A stretch of DNA of 64,000 nucleotides. It comes from Solwaraspora sp. WMMA2056. GTDB lineage: Bacteria; Actinomycetota; Actinomycetes; Mycobacteriales; Micromonosporaceae. The notes beneath the pieces are model-generated. The model was not told the origin of the DNA. It saw only the letters and a list, made by a program, of their open reading frames with translations, and did no database searches. The DNA is taken from contig NZ_CP128360.1 of the NCBI RefSeq assembly GCF_030345095.1, positions 372,001 to 436,000 on the forward strand. The letters run 5' to 3'. Shown here in pieces: positions 52,615 to 61,473 of the stretch. Positions within the stretch are counted from its first letter, which is position 1. Each line of letters starts with the position of its first letter. A program made the translations under genes and the position numbers.

Positions 52615-53496
52615 ATGCCACTCGACCCGGTCCAGCTCGCGACCTTCCAGGCGGTCGTGGCGCACGGCAGCTTCGACACGGCCGCACAGGTCCTGCACGT
52701 CACACCGTCGGCGGTCAGCCAACGCATCAAGGCGCTGGAGCAGGTCGTCGGTCAGGTCCTCGTCCAGCGGACCCGACCGTGCGCGCCGACCGCCGCCGGG
52801 CTGCCCCTGGTCCGCCTCGGCGGCCAGATCGCGCTGCTGGAGCACGAGGCGCTGCGCGCCGCACGCGGCGTACTCGACGGGCCGTCCCGCACCCGGGTAG
52901 CCGTCGTCGTCAACGCCGATTCCCTCGCCGGCTGGTTCCTGCCGGTCCTCACCACCCTGCCCGACGTGATCTTCGAAGTGCACACCGACGACGAGGGGCA
53001 CACCGCGCAGCTGTTGCGCGCCGGGACGGTGATGGCGGCGGTCACCACCGAACGGGTCGCCGTCCAGGGCTGCCGGGTGCACCGGCTCGGCGCGATGCGC
53101 TACCTCGCCGTCGCCGCGCCCGACCGGTACCCGGTGTGGTTCGCCGACGGCGACCTCACCACGGCGTTCGCGACCGCCCCGATGCTCCGGTTCAACCGCA
53201 AGGACACCCTGCAGCACCGCTTCGTCCGCGCCGTCACCGGCCGCGACCTCGACCCACCGACGCACTCGGTGCCGGCGTCGGCCAGTTTCACCGAGGCGAT
53301 CCGACTCGGCCTCGGCTGGGGCCTCGTCCCCGAGGACATCGCCCGGCCCGACATCGCCGCCGGCCGGCTGGTCGAGGTCGCCGCCGGACACCACATCGAC
53401 GTGCCGCTGTACTGGCAGTACTGGCGTCTGGAGTCCACAGTGCTGTCGGCGCTCACGGCGGCGGTCCGGGCCGCCGCCGGCACCGCACTGCACTGA
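52615..53496 (+). CDS. LysR-type regulator of the LysG/ArgP type
   Basis: 293 residues from ATG 52615, which has AGG at 8 bases; ATG 52600 is an alternative. The N-terminal winged helix reads LATFQAVVAHGSFDTAAQVL and HVTPSAVSQRIKALE. The effector domain follows. Family members sense lysine/arginine/histidine and switch on the divergent exporter. The 84-base gap between the starts should hold the operator. Confidence 0.9.
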   Translation: MPLDPVQLATFQAVVAHGSFDTAAQVLHVTPSAVSQRIKALEQVVGQVLVQRTRPCAPTAAGLPLVRLGGQIALLEHEALRAARGVLDGPSRTRVAVVVNADSLAGWFLPVLTTLPDVIFEVHTDDEGHTAQLLRAGTVMAAVTTERVAVQGCRVHRLGAMRYLAVAAPDRYPVWFADGDLTTAFATAPMLRFNRKDTLQHRFVRAVTGRDLDPPTHSVPASASFTEAIRLGLGWGLVPEDIARPDIAAGRLVEVAAGHHIDVPLYWQYWRLESTVLSALTAAVRAAAGTALH

Positions 53497-53560
53497 CGGC
53501 CCGCACCGACCTCGCCCGATCGCGGTCAGGTCTCCTCAGCGGCAGGATGCGGCGAGCCGA

Positions 53561-53821
53561 CTATCCATAGTGGTAACGGCAGGAGATGATCGTGACCTCG
53601 CCCGGCTCGACGGCGTACACCAGGCGATGCTCGTCGTCGATACGACGCGACCGGAGTCCGGCGAGGTTGTTCCGGAGCAACTCGGGCTTGCCGATGCCCG
53701 GCCCGTCGGGGTCTCGTTTGATGTCGGAGATCAGCGCGTTGATCCGCTTGAGGGTCTTGCGGTCCTGGGTCTGCCAGTACAGGTAGTCGTCCCAGGCGTG
53801 GTCCGTCCAGCTCAGCTTCAC
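53561..53821 (-). CDS. yoeB: Txe/YoeB-family mRNA interferase toxin
   Basis: 86 residues from ATG 53821, overlapping the antitoxin stop (ATGA). The sequence starts MKLSWTDHAWDDYLYWQTQD and ends ISCRYHYG, the YoeB pattern with the C-terminal catalytic His-Tyr. It cleaves ribosome-bound mRNA in characterised relatives. Confidence 0.93.
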   Translation of the reverse strand: MKLSWTDHAWDDYLYWQTQDRKTLKRINALISDIKRDPDGPGIGKPELLRNNLAGLRSRRIDDEHRLVYAVEPGEVTIISCRYHYG

Positions 53822-54075
53822 TCTTCGGGGCCCAGATCGCGTTCCCGGGCCTTACCCGCGCGCCACTGCTCGACACTCTCCACGAGACGCTTCGCGTTGG
53901 CGGGGGATCGAAGCAGGTAGTTGGTTTCCATGATCGAATCCCAGTCTTCCTTGCTGACCAGGACCGCGTTGCCGCGCTTGGAGACGATCTCCACCGGCGT
54001 GTGGTCCTCGTTGACCCGCTCGATGAGCGGGAACAGGGTCTTGCGCGCCTCGCTCGCGGTGATCGCCTCGGTCAT
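53818..54075 (-). CDS. yefM: YefM/Phd-family antitoxin
   Basis: 85 residues. It begins TEAITASEARKTLFPLIERV and has the NAVLVSKEDWDSIMETNYLL segment of the Phd/YefM fold; the C-terminal acidic part binds the toxin. A palindrome lies 16 bases upstream of its start, consistent with autoregulation. Confidence 0.93.
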   Translation of the reverse strand: MTEAITASEARKTLFPLIERVNEDHTPVEIVSKRGNAVLVSKEDWDSIMETNYLLRSPANAKRLVESVEQWRAGKARERDLGPEE

Positions 54076-54090
54076 GGCACCCCCAAACTC

Positions 54091-54106
54091 GTACCGTAAA
54101 TGGTAC
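54091..54106. promoter_or_regulatory. Palindrome upstream of yefM-yoeB
   Basis: GTACCGTAAATGGTAC: five-base arms GTACC and GGTAC around a 6-base centre. Likely YefM-YoeB operator overlapping the promoter. Confidence 0.5.
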
Positions 54107-54138
54107 CAGTCATTGCACTGAGACCAGGACTGAGACCG

Positions 54139-54189
54139 ACAGGCAAAACGCCCGGCTGGTCCTCCTGGACTGCCGGACGTTTTGCCTGT
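54139..54189 (-). terminator. Terminator hairpin after tRNA-Ser(CGA)
   Basis: Long interrupted stem: ACAGGCAAAACG (54139-54150) with its complement at 54178-54189, extended inward by CCGGC/GCCGG with a mismatch. The arm contains four consecutive T on the minus strand. Confidence 0.7.
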
Positions 54190-54193
54190 TCAG

Positions 54194-54283
54194 TGGCGGT
54201 GGCGGCGGGATTTGAACCCGCGGAGGGCGTGAACCCTCACACGCTTTCGAGGCGTGCTCCTTAGGCCACTCGGACACACCACC
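54194..54283 (-). tRNA. tRNA-Ser(CGA), CCA encoded
   Basis: On the minus strand GGTGGTG (from 54283) pairs with CGCCACC, with one G-U pair, then discriminator G and CCA ending at 54194. The anticodon loop CTCGAAA gives CGA; a long variable arm is present. Confidence 0.95.
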
Positions 54284-54375
54284 GCCGAGAAGGGTACCCG
54301 ACGAGCGGTGGCGACGTCGCGGCGGTATCCGCCCGCACCGGAGCGGTCCCGACCCCACCTGGCAGGATCATGGAC

Positions 54376-55083
54376 ATGAGCACGCACATCGGAGCCAGCC
54401 CCGGCGACATCGCCGAGCGGGTCCTCATGCCGGGTGACCCGTTACGCGCCAAGTGGATCGCCGAGAACTTCCTCACGGACGCCACCTGCTACTCGACCGT
54501 ACGGGGAATGCTCGGCTTCACCGGCACCTACGCCGGCACGCCGGTCTCCGTCCAGGGTTCCGGCATGGGCATGCCGTCGGCGTCGATCTACGCCCACGAG
54601 CTGATCAACGACTACGGGGTGAAGACCCTGATCCGGGTCGGCTCCTGCGGCGCGCTCACCGACGACCTGCAGCTGCGGGACGTGATCGCCGCCAACGGCT
54701 CGGCCACCGACTCGAACATGAACCGGGTGCGGTTCGCCGGCCTGGTCGACTACGCCCCGGTCGCCGACTTCGGGCTGCTGCGTACGGCGGTCGACGTGGC
54801 GGCCCGGCACGGCGTCGCGATGCGGGTCGGGCCGGTGCTCGCCGCCGACGCCTTCTACACCGACCGGCCGGACCTGTACGACACCCTCGCCGACTACGGG
54901 GTCCTGGCGGTCGAGATGGAGTCGGCCGCGCTGTACACCATCGCCGCCCGGTTCCGGGCCCGCGCGCTGACCATTCTCACGGTCAGCGACCACATCCGGA
55001 CCGGCGACAAGACCAGCGCCGAGGACCGCGAGCAGACCTTCAGCGAAATGGTACGGATCGCACTCGACACCGTCGTCGCCTGA
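54376..55083 (+). CDS. deoD: Purine-nucleoside phosphorylase, DeoD type
   Basis: 235 residues from ATG 54376, 8 bases after AGGA; ATG 54370 is only 2 bases from it. Cleaves purine nucleosides with phosphate. DeoD features: [40 protein letters not shown] and the catalytic-Asp region [15 protein letters not shown] is the substrate loop. Confidence 0.95.
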   Translation: MSTHIGASPGDIAERVLMPGDPLRAKWIAENFLTDATCYSTVRGMLGFTGTYAGTPVSVQGSGMGMPSASIYAHELINDYGVKTLIRVGSCGALTDDLQLRDVIAANGSATDSNMNRVRFAGLVDYAPVADFGLLRTAVDVAARHGVAMRVGPVLAADAFYTDRPDLYDTLADYGVLAVEMESAALYTIAARFRARALTILTVSDHIRTGDKTSAEDREQTFSEMVRIALDTVVA

Positions 55084-55164
55084 GCGTCGCCGTCACCCCT
55101 ACCGACCGAGGTACGCCGCCGCCAGGGGTACGGCCGCCGCCGCGAGTTCGCGGGCACCCGTACG

Positions 55165-55662
55165 TCAGCGGAAGAACGCCCGCAGCGCGGCGGCGCACTC
55201 GTCGGCGAGGACCCCGCCGTACACCGCCGGCCGGTGGTTGACCCGCCGGTCCCGGACCACGTCCCACAGGGAGCCGAGCGCCCCGGTCTTCGGCTCCCAC
55301 GCGCCGAAGACCACGGTGGCGACCCGGGCCAGCACCAACGCTCCGGCGCACATCGTGCACGGCTCCAGGGTGACCACCAGGGTGCAGCCGTCCAGCCGCC
55401 ATTCGCCGCGTCGGGCGGCGGCCCGCCGCAACGCGAGGATCTCGGCGTGGGCCGTCGGGTCGCCGGTCAGTTCACGTTCGTTGCGCCCGGTCGCCAGTTC
55501 GATGCCGTGGGCGTCGTAGACGACCGCCCCGACAGGCACATCGGCCGCGCCGACCGGCGGCGGTTCGGCCGCGGCGACCGCCAGCGCCCGCCGCATCCAC
55601 CGCTCGTGCTGCGGGTCGCGGTGGCGTCGCGCGGCCGGCACGGTGCTCCCCGGACCGGTCAC
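55165..55662 (-). CDS. tadA: tRNA adenosine deaminase TadA
   Basis: 165 residues from GTG 55662 (GTGA overlap with the gene before). Converts A34 to inosine in tRNA-Arg(ACG). Catalytic motifs DPTAHAEILALR (zinc His and catalytic Glu) and EPCTMCAGAL (two zinc Cys). Slightly long at the N-terminus. Confidence 0.93.
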   Translation of the reverse strand: MTGPGSTVPAARRHRDPQHERWMRRALAVAAAEPPPVGAADVPVGAVVYDAHGIELATGRNERELTGDPTAHAEILALRRAAARRGEWRLDGCTLVVTLEPCTMCAGALVLARVATVVFGAWEPKTGALGSLWDVVRDRRVNHRPAVYGGVLADECAAALRAFFR

Positions 55663-56297
55663 GCCTCGCGCAGTTCCTCGATCTCGTCGCCGCAGCCGAG
55701 GGTCTGGCAGACCTCTGCCGTCACGTCGGCCGGCAGCATCCCGTCCCGGGAGCAGAGCGCCAGCAGCCGGCGGGCGGACACCCCGAGGTCGGCGAGCAGG
55801 TCGGCGTCGCCGACCGGCTCCGCGTCCGGGTCGGCGACCGGCTCCTCGTCGTCCTCCTCGTCGGCCAGGGCGTCCACGTCGTCGTCGAAGTCGGCCAGTG
55901 GGTCACCGGCGGCGTACCCGCCGGCACCGCCACCGGGCGACGGGGCGACGCCACCGGCGACCGTGCCCCCGCCGGCGGCGGCACCGACCACGACCGGTTC
56001 CAGATCGACCTCGACCGCAGGTGTCCGGATGTCGCCGATCAGCAGCGCCCCCAGCCGGGACTCGTCGGCGAACGCCGCGTCCGAGCTGAAGATCCGCAGG
56101 TCCTCGCCCTCGTCAAGGCGCATGATCACCAGGTAGCAGTCGTCCGATTCGACGAACAGCAGTGACACCTCGGCGTCCGGGTCGACCTCGCGGAGCCGGT
56201 CGACCACCTCGTCGATGTCGGCGACCCCGCCGAGGTCCAGTTCGGCACCTGACCAACCGGCCGGGCCGCGTACGGCAGCGGCAGCAAAGTAGGGCAC
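55659..56297 (-). CDS. tRNA adenosine deaminase-associated protein
   Basis: 212 residues from GTG 56297, with a G-rich ribosome site. The N-terminal domain (about 1-105) and the C-terminal helical part are joined by a Gly-rich and then very acidic linker (DDDVDALADEEDDEEPVADP). It belongs to a family found next to tadA in actinobacteria; role unknown. Coupled to tadA by a GTGA overlap. Confidence 0.85.
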   Translation of the reverse strand: MPYFAAAAVRGPAGWSGAELDLGGVADIDEVVDRLREVDPDAEVSLLFVESDDCYLVIMRLDEGEDLRIFSSDAAFADESRLGALLIGDIRTPAVEVDLEPVVVGAAAGGGTVAGGVAPSPGGGAGGYAAGDPLADFDDDVDALADEEDDEEPVADPDAEPVGDADLLADLGVSARRLLALCSRDGMLPADVTAEVCQTLGCGDEIEELREA

Positions 56298-56465
56298 GGT
56301 CCCCCCAATGGTCCCTGCGGTGACCTTCCGGCGTCGTTCGCCGCCGTCGGTAACCGCCGAATCAGTCGTCAGGATGACGGTATCGGGTCAGGTCGGTCGT
56401 TGACCCCACAACGCCCCGAACACCCCTGACGTGCAGGGACGGGTGTGCGACAGCCGTCGGGAAAG

Positions 56466-56630
56466 TCAGTTGACCAGTCGGCGTGCGGCGATCAGCTCGC
56501 GCAGCTGCTGGTCCCGCACCCGGCGGGGGCGCTCCCGGTCGCGGGCGATCTTCGCGCCGGCGAGTTCGGCGAGGATCTGCAAGCGACGGCGGTGCCGCTG
56601 CGGGTCGAGCCGATGCCCAGTGTTGGCCAT
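56466..56630 (-). CDS. Very small basic hypothetical protein
   Basis: 54 residues from ATG 56630. Almost entirely basic helix (RRRLQILAELAGAKIARDRE). No clear ribosome site. Reported with low confidence. Confidence 0.35.
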   Translation of the reverse strand: MANTGHRLDPQRHRRRLQILAELAGAKIARDRERPRRVRDQQLRELIAARRLVN

Positions 56631-56688
56631 GCCGCCGAGCGTGCCGACCGGTACGGCGTTCGTCAAGCCCGCAATTCGGCCGCCCGGA

Positions 56689-57051
56689 TCACCACAGCGG
56701 CCAACTGCCGGTGGCGGCCCAGTGAGTGGCGATCGCCACAGTTGCGATGCTCCAGCCCGCCGACGTCGCCAGGGCGACACCGGTGGCGACGCCCCGGTCA
56801 CCGATCCAGGCCAGCAGGACCGCGACCCCCCAGGCGACCGCCCCGCCGGCCAGCGTCGTCAGGGCGTAGCTGCGCAGATCCGTACCGAGCAGCCCGGTCA
56901 GCAGCAGCCAGAGGGCGGTGGCGAGCGCACCGGCGGCGATGGCCCCCGGCCGCACCGGATGCGGTTCCCGGTACGTCGGCCGTGGTGGCGGCATCGGCGG
57001 AAGCGGCGACGGCCAGTGGGGCGACGGCCAGTTGATCGGGTGGTCCCGCAT
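56689..57051 (-). CDS. Small membrane protein
   Basis: 120 residues from ATG 57051, with AAGGAG 8 bases upstream. A Pro/His-rich start (MRDHPINWPSPHWPSPLPP) precedes three hydrophobic helices (about 35-55, 62-82, 88-110). Family unknown. Confidence 0.6.
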   Translation of the reverse strand: MRDHPINWPSPHWPSPLPPMPPPRPTYREPHPVRPGAIAAGALATALWLLLTGLLGTDLRSYALTTLAGGAVAWGVAVLLAWIGDRGVATGVALATSAGWSIATVAIATHWAATGSWPLW

Positions 57052-57211
57052 CTGCCTCGCTCCTTCGTCCGCCCCGCCCGCTGCACCGACCGGCCGTCTG
57101 CCGCCCCGCACGCTTGAGGACCGTGTCCTGCCGCGCGCCGGTTGTCCTGCCGACAGCGTACCGACGACGGCTGCCCGGCCGACCCCGACGGCGATGTGGC
57201 AGAGTCACCGC

Positions 57212-58219
57212 GTGCGTCTGGCGGTCATCGGGTTGGGGCTCATCGGCGGCTCCGCGCTGCGCGCGTTCGCTGCGGCCGGCCATCGGGTGTTCGGCTACGA
57301 CGCCGACCCGGCCACCCGGGCGACCGCCCGGACGGCGGCGGCCCGGGCCGCGACCGGGGCCCGGTGGCAGGTGTCACCGACGGTGCGGGACGCGGTCACC
57401 GACGCCGACCTGGTGCTGCTGGCGGTGCCGTTGCCCGCGCTGGGCCAGGTGCTCGACCAGGTCGCGGCGGTCGGCTACACCGGGCTGGTGACCGACGTGA
57501 CGTCGGTCAAGGAGCCGGTACGCCAGCTCGTCGACCGGCATCTGCACCGTCTGCACGACCGTACGGCCGGTTTCGTCGGCGGCCACCCGATGGCCGGCCG
57601 GGAGACCTCCGGATTCACCGCCGCCGACCCGGAGTTGTTCACCGGCTGCTCCTGGGTGCTCTGCCTGGAACCTCAGGTCACCGCGATCGACGACTGGTTG
57701 ACCGTCGCGGCGGCGGTCACCGGGCTCGGTGCCCGGGTCGTGCCGGCCACCGCCGGTGAGCACGACCGGGCGGTCGCCGCCATCAGTCACGTACCGCATC
57801 TGCTGGCCTCGGCGCTGGCCGCCACCGCCGTGACGGACCCGCTGGCCTGGTCGCTGGCGGCGGGATCCTTCCGCGACGGCACCCGGGTCGCCGCCAGCCG
57901 CCCCGAGCTGGTCGCGGCGATGTGCGGCGGCAACGCGGCGGCCGTGCGGTCGGCGTTGGACGAGGTGCTGGCGGCGTTGTCGGTGGCCCGGGCGGCGTTG
58001 GACGCCGCCGAGCCGATCCCGGCGCTGGTGCCGTGGTTGTCGACGGGCAACGCGGCGCGCACCGACTGGCCGCCGACCCCGGGGCGTCCGTTGGAGCTGC
58101 CGGCCCAGCCCGACGCCCTGCTGCGGCTGGGTCGGGCCGGCGGGTGGGTGAGCGCGGTCGCCGACGACCGCCGTACGGTGACCGCGGTTCGGCCGGCGCC
58201 GGCCGAACCGACGGACTGA
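57212..58219 (+). CDS. tyrA: Prephenate dehydrogenase
   Basis: 335 residues from GTG 57212; ATG 57194 is an alternative. Oxidatively decarboxylates prephenate to 4-hydroxyphenylpyruvate in tyrosine synthesis. The NAD motif is GLGLIGGS (7-14); VTDVTSVKEPV, GGHPMAGRETSGF with the catalytic His and EHDRAVAAISHVPHLLASAL are typical. No ACT domain at the C-terminus. Confidence 0.93.
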   Translation: MRLAVIGLGLIGGSALRAFAAAGHRVFGYDADPATRATARTAAARAATGARWQVSPTVRDAVTDADLVLLAVPLPALGQVLDQVAAVGYTGLVTDVTSVKEPVRQLVDRHLHRLHDRTAGFVGGHPMAGRETSGFTAADPELFTGCSWVLCLEPQVTAIDDWLTVAAAVTGLGARVVPATAGEHDRAVAAISHVPHLLASALAATAVTDPLAWSLAAGSFRDGTRVAASRPELVAAMCGGNAAAVRSALDEVLAALSVARAALDAAEPIPALVPWLSTGNAARTDWPPTPGRPLELPAQPDALLRLGRAGGWVSAVADDRRTVTAVRPAPAEPTD

Positions 58220-58231
58220 GAAACGGCGCGG

Positions 58232-59221
58232 TCAGACCCGCTCGCCGCGATCGAGCCGGATCACCCGCTGGTCGGTGACGATGGCGGTGACCAGGTCGGC
58301 CGGGGTCACGTCGAACGCGGGGTTGACCGCCTCGGTGCCGGGCGGGGTGGTCCGGGCCGTGGCGAACCCGACGACCTCGGCCGAGCCCCGGTCCTCGATC
58401 TCCACCTCCGCTCCGGTCGCGGTCGCGACGTCCACCGTGGACTCAGGTGCGACCACGATGAACGGCAGCCCGGCCCGGCGGGCACCCAGCGCGTGCGCGT
58501 ACGTACCGATCTTGTTGATCGTGTCGCCGTTGGCGCAGATCCGGTCGGCGCCGACGATCACCGCGTCGATCAGCCCCCGGGCCATCAGGAACGGTCCGGC
58601 CCCGTCGACCGCCACCCGGAAGTCGACCCCGGCCCGGCCCAGCTCCCAGGCGGTCAACCGGGCGCCCTGCAGCAACGGTCGGGTCTCGCTGGCGACGACC
58701 GCGCCGAGCGCACCCCGTCGGTGCAGTTCGGTGACGACCCCGAGGGCGGTGCCACCCACCACGGTCGCCAGCGCCCCGGTGTTGCAGTGGGTCAGCAGCC
58801 GGGGCCGGTCACCGCAGAGCTCGCCGAGCAGGTCGGCACCGGCGCTGGCCATCGCGGCCGAGGCGGCCTCCTCTTCGGCCATCAGCGCGGTCGCCTCGGC
58901 CAGCACGGCATCGGGCCCCACGGGGATCCGGGCCGCCGCCCGGTCGACGCCCCGGGCCAGATTGACCGCGGTGGGGCGGGCCGACCGGAGCCGGGCGACG
59001 GCGGCTGCGAGGTCCGCCGGCGCGGCGGCGTGCAGCCGGGCGGCGAGTGCCACGCCGAGTGCGCCGGCCACGCCGATCGCCGGAGCGCCCCGTACCGCCA
59101 ACGACCGGATCGCCTCGACGACCTCCTCGACTGTGGATAGTCGCCGGACGATGGTGTGCTCCGGCAACGCGGTCTGGTCGATGATCTCGACGGCGTCGCC
59201 GGCCCAGTCGATGGTCCGCAT
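58232..59221 (-). CDS. mtnA: S-methyl-5-thioribose-1-phosphate isomerase
   Basis: 329 residues from ATG 59221. Methionine salvage: converts MTR-1-P to MTRu-1-P. Family motifs: SLAVRGAPAIGVAGALGVAL, LLTHCNTGALAT (catalytic Cys), VGADRICANGDTINKIGTY (catalytic Asp) and the FDVTP-ADLVTAIVT end. Convergent with tyrA. Confidence 0.95.
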   Translation of the reverse strand: MRTIDWAGDAVEIIDQTALPEHTIVRRLSTVEEVVEAIRSLAVRGAPAIGVAGALGVALAARLHAAAPADLAAAVARLRSARPTAVNLARGVDRAAARIPVGPDAVLAEATALMAEEEAASAAMASAGADLLGELCGDRPRLLTHCNTGALATVVGGTALGVVTELHRRGALGAVVASETRPLLQGARLTAWELGRAGVDFRVAVDGAGPFLMARGLIDAVIVGADRICANGDTINKIGTYAHALGARRAGLPFIVVAPESTVDVATATGAEVEIEDRGSAEVVGFATARTTPPGTEAVNPAFDVTPADLVTAIVTDQRVIRLDRGERV

Positions 59222-59361
59222 GGCGTCGACCCTATCGTCGTCGGCGCCCTGCGGGCACCCGCAGATTCGACCGTGGGTAGTGCGGCGGACACCCGTCGCG
59301 TTCGACGGCCGACGCGGCGGACACCCGTCGGGATCGCCGCGCGCGGTCGGTCCGTACCGCC

Positions 59362-59367
59362 TAGGGT
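59362..59367 (+). promoter_or_regulatory. -10 box TAGGGT for a leaderless mRNA
   Basis: TAGGGT followed by 7 bases and GTG 59375. Same layout as at 15745, 18757 and 61460. Confidence 0.5.
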
Positions 59368-59374
59368 GGCCGGT

Positions 59375-60460
59375 GTGAGCACTGCCCGGGACCCGGTCGC
59401 CGACCTGCGTCGCATCGCGTTCCTGCTGGAACGCGCCAACGAGGCCACCTACCGGGTACGGGCGTTCCGCTCTGCCGCCAGTGCGCTCGCCGCCCTGGGC
59501 GCCGACGAGGTCGCCGAGCGGGCCGCCGCCGGCACCCTGACCGAGCTGGCCGGGGTCGGTGAGGTCACGGCCCGCTGCGTCGCCGAGTCGCTGGCCGGCG
59601 AGGAGCCGGTCTACCTGCGGCGGCTGCTGGCCACCGAGGGCACCGACCTGGACGAGGCGGCGACCGCGTTGCGGGCCGCGCTGCGCGGCGACTGCCACAC
59701 CCATTCGGACTGGTCCGACGGGGGCTCGCCGATCGAGGAGATGGCGTTGGCCGCGGTCGAACTCGGCCACGAGTACCTGGCGCTGACCGACCACTCCCCC
59801 CGGCTGACCGTCGCCCGGGGGCTGACGGCCGCGCGGCTGCGCCGGCAACTCGACCACGTCGCGGCGGTGAACGCCGCGCTGCCGGCCGGATTCCGGATCC
59901 TCACCGGCATCGAGGTGGACATCCTGCCGGACGGTTCCCTCGACCAGTCCGACGAGCTGCTCGACCAACTGGACGTGGTGGTCGGCTCGGTGCACGCGAA
60001 CCTGCGCGACGACCGGGCGCGAATGACCAGGCGGATGCTGGCTGCGGTGGCCAACCCCCGGCTGGACATCCTCGGTCACTGCACCGGCCGGATGGTCACC
60101 GACCGGCCGGCCGGGGTGACCGGACCCGGCGACCGGGGGCACCGGGCCCGGTCACGGCCGCCGAGCGACTTCGACGCGGCGGCGGTCTTCGCCGCCTGCG
60201 CCGAGCACGGCAAGGCAGTGGAGATCAACTCCCGGCCGGAGCGGCAGGACCCGCCGAAACGGCTGATCCGGCTAGCGGTGGAGACCGGTTGCCTGTTCGC
60301 CGTCAACACCGACGCGCACGCTCCCGGGCAGCTCGACTGGCAACGATTCGGCTGCGCCCGGGCGGTGCTCTGCGGGGTCGAGCCGGACCGGGTCGTCAAC
60401 ACCTGGCCGGTGCGGCGGCTGCTCGACTGGACCGCCGGACATCAGCCGGCGGCCGCCTGA
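59375..60460 (+). CDS. PHP-domain phosphoesterase with HhH N-terminus (PolX-like)
   Basis: 361 residues from GTG 59375. The N-terminal about 95 residues resemble the helix-hairpin-helix part of DNA polymerase X (LLERANEATYRVRAFRSAAS, LAGVGEVTARCVAES). The PHP domain begins DCHTHSDWSDGG (about 106-117) and has TDHSPRLTVARGL, VGSVHANLRD and NTDAHAPGQLDW, keeping the metal His/Asp ligands. No polymerase palm domain. Probably a phosphatase or nuclease. Confidence 0.88.
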   Translation: MSTARDPVADLRRIAFLLERANEATYRVRAFRSAASALAALGADEVAERAAAGTLTELAGVGEVTARCVAESLAGEEPVYLRRLLATEGTDLDEAATALRAALRGDCHTHSDWSDGGSPIEEMALAAVELGHEYLALTDHSPRLTVARGLTAARLRRQLDHVAAVNAALPAGFRILTGIEVDILPDGSLDQSDELLDQLDVVVGSVHANLRDDRARMTRRMLAAVANPRLDILGHCTGRMVTDRPAGVTGPGDRGHRARSRPPSDFDAAAVFAACAEHGKAVEINSRPERQDPPKRLIRLAVETGCLFAVNTDAHAPGQLDWQRFGCARAVLCGVEPDRVVNTWPVRRLLDWTAGHQPAAA

Positions 60461-61441
60461 GGTCAGCCGGCGGCCGCCTGAGAGCCGACGCGGCCGGGAC
60501 CCCTGGGCCAGGGCCACCCCGGCCAGGACGACCACCGCGCCGACCGGCTGGTGCCAGGCCAGCCGCTCGTCGAGCACCAGCACACCGATCGCCACCGCGA
60601 CCAACGGGACCAGGTAGGTGACGGTGGCCGCCGTACTCGCCCCGACCAGCCGGATGTTGCGCATGTTGATCACGAACGCCACCCCGGTGCCGAGCGCGCC
60701 GAGCACCAGCACGCTGCCGAGGGCCTGCGGGGACAGCTGCGTCGGTACGGGTGGTGCGCCGGCCACCAACGGGGCGACGACCAGCAGCTGAACGGTGGCG
60801 AGCAGCAACTGCGCGGTGGTCAGCGCGACGCCGGTCTCGGGCCGCCCGGCGACGAACCGCTTCTGGTACGGGATGGCGAACCCGTAGCAGGCCGCCGCAC
60901 CGAGGCACATCAGCTGCCCGGTGAGCTGCGCCCCACCCACCCCCTGCCAGACGCCGAGCACCACCAGGACCCCGACGAAGCCCAGCGCGGTGCCGGCCGC
61001 CCGACGGACCGTCAACCGCTCGGTACGGAACACCAGCACCGCGAACGGCAGCACGATCAGCGGCGTGGTGGCGTTCCAGATGCCGGCAAGCAGCGACGGG
61101 ATCCGCTGCTCGCCGTACCCGAACAGGGTGAAGGGCAGTGCGACGCCGACCGCCGCGACGACCGTCAGGTGCAGCCACAGCCGCAGGTCGCGGGGCAACC
61201 GGTCGCCGGTGACCACCAGCACGACCAGCAGCGTCGCCGCGCCGGCGGCGACCCGGCCCAGGGTCACGTACAGCGGGTGCAGCTCGGCCACGCCGACCTT
61301 GATGAACAGGAAGCTGGACCCCCAGACGACCGCGAGCAGGACGAACCCGGGTAGCCAACGGGCCGGCCGGGGGCCTGCTCCGCTCAGGTCAGGGCCGATA
61401 GGGGTCTGCACCCCTGACACTCTGCCCGGCGGGTACGACAC
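60272..61441 (-). CDS. EamA/DMT-family transporter with antisense C-terminal tail
   Basis: 389 residues from GTG 61441. About ten transmembrane helices: the first EamA half starts LLAVVWGSSFLFIKVGVAEL, the second ends DERLAWHQPVGAVVVLAGVALAQ. The last about 80 residues are Arg/Gly/Pro-rich and overlap the 3' end of the convergent PHP gene by 189 bases, because no stop occurs earlier in this frame. Exports or imports small metabolites; substrate unknown. Confidence 0.85.
   Translation of the reverse strand: MSYPPGRVSGVQTPIGPDLSGAGPRPARWLPGFVLLAVVWGSSFLFIKVGVAELHPLYVTLGRVAAGAATLLVVLVVTGDRLPRDLRLWLHLTVVAAVGVALPFTLFGYGEQRIPSLLAGIWNATTPLIVLPFAVLVFRTERLTVRRAAGTALGFVGVLVVLGVWQGVGGAQLTGQLMCLGAAACYGFAIPYQKRFVAGRPETGVALTTAQLLLATVQLLVVAPLVAGAPPVPTQLSPQALGSVLVLGALGTGVAFVINMRNIRLVGASTAATVTYLVPLVAVAIGVLVLDERLAWHQPVGAVVVLAGVALAQGSRPRRLSGGRRLTSGGRRLMSGGPVEQPPHRPGVDDPVRLDPAEHRPGAAESLPVELPGSVRVGVDGEQATGLHR
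60442..60483 (+). repeat. 21-bp tandem duplication over the PHP stop codon
   Basis: Units 60442-60462 and 60463-60483 differ only in the last base. The PHP stop lies in the first unit. On the minus strand the repeats encode a duplicated SGGRRL in the transporter's tail. Confidence 0.85.
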
Positions 61442-61459
61442 CGGCGACCACCGGCCACG

Positions 61460-61465
61460 TAGGGT
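61460..61465 (+). promoter_or_regulatory. -10 box TAGGGT before the DUF885 gene
   Basis: TAGGGT followed by 8 bases and ATG 61474, fitting a leaderless mRNA. Confidence 0.5.
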
Positions 61466-61473
61466 CTCCCACC

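Noticed and set aside
58232-60142. Extended reading of mtnA to 636 residues
   Set aside because: The extra part is antisense to the PHP gene; the conserved N-terminus begins at ATG 59221.
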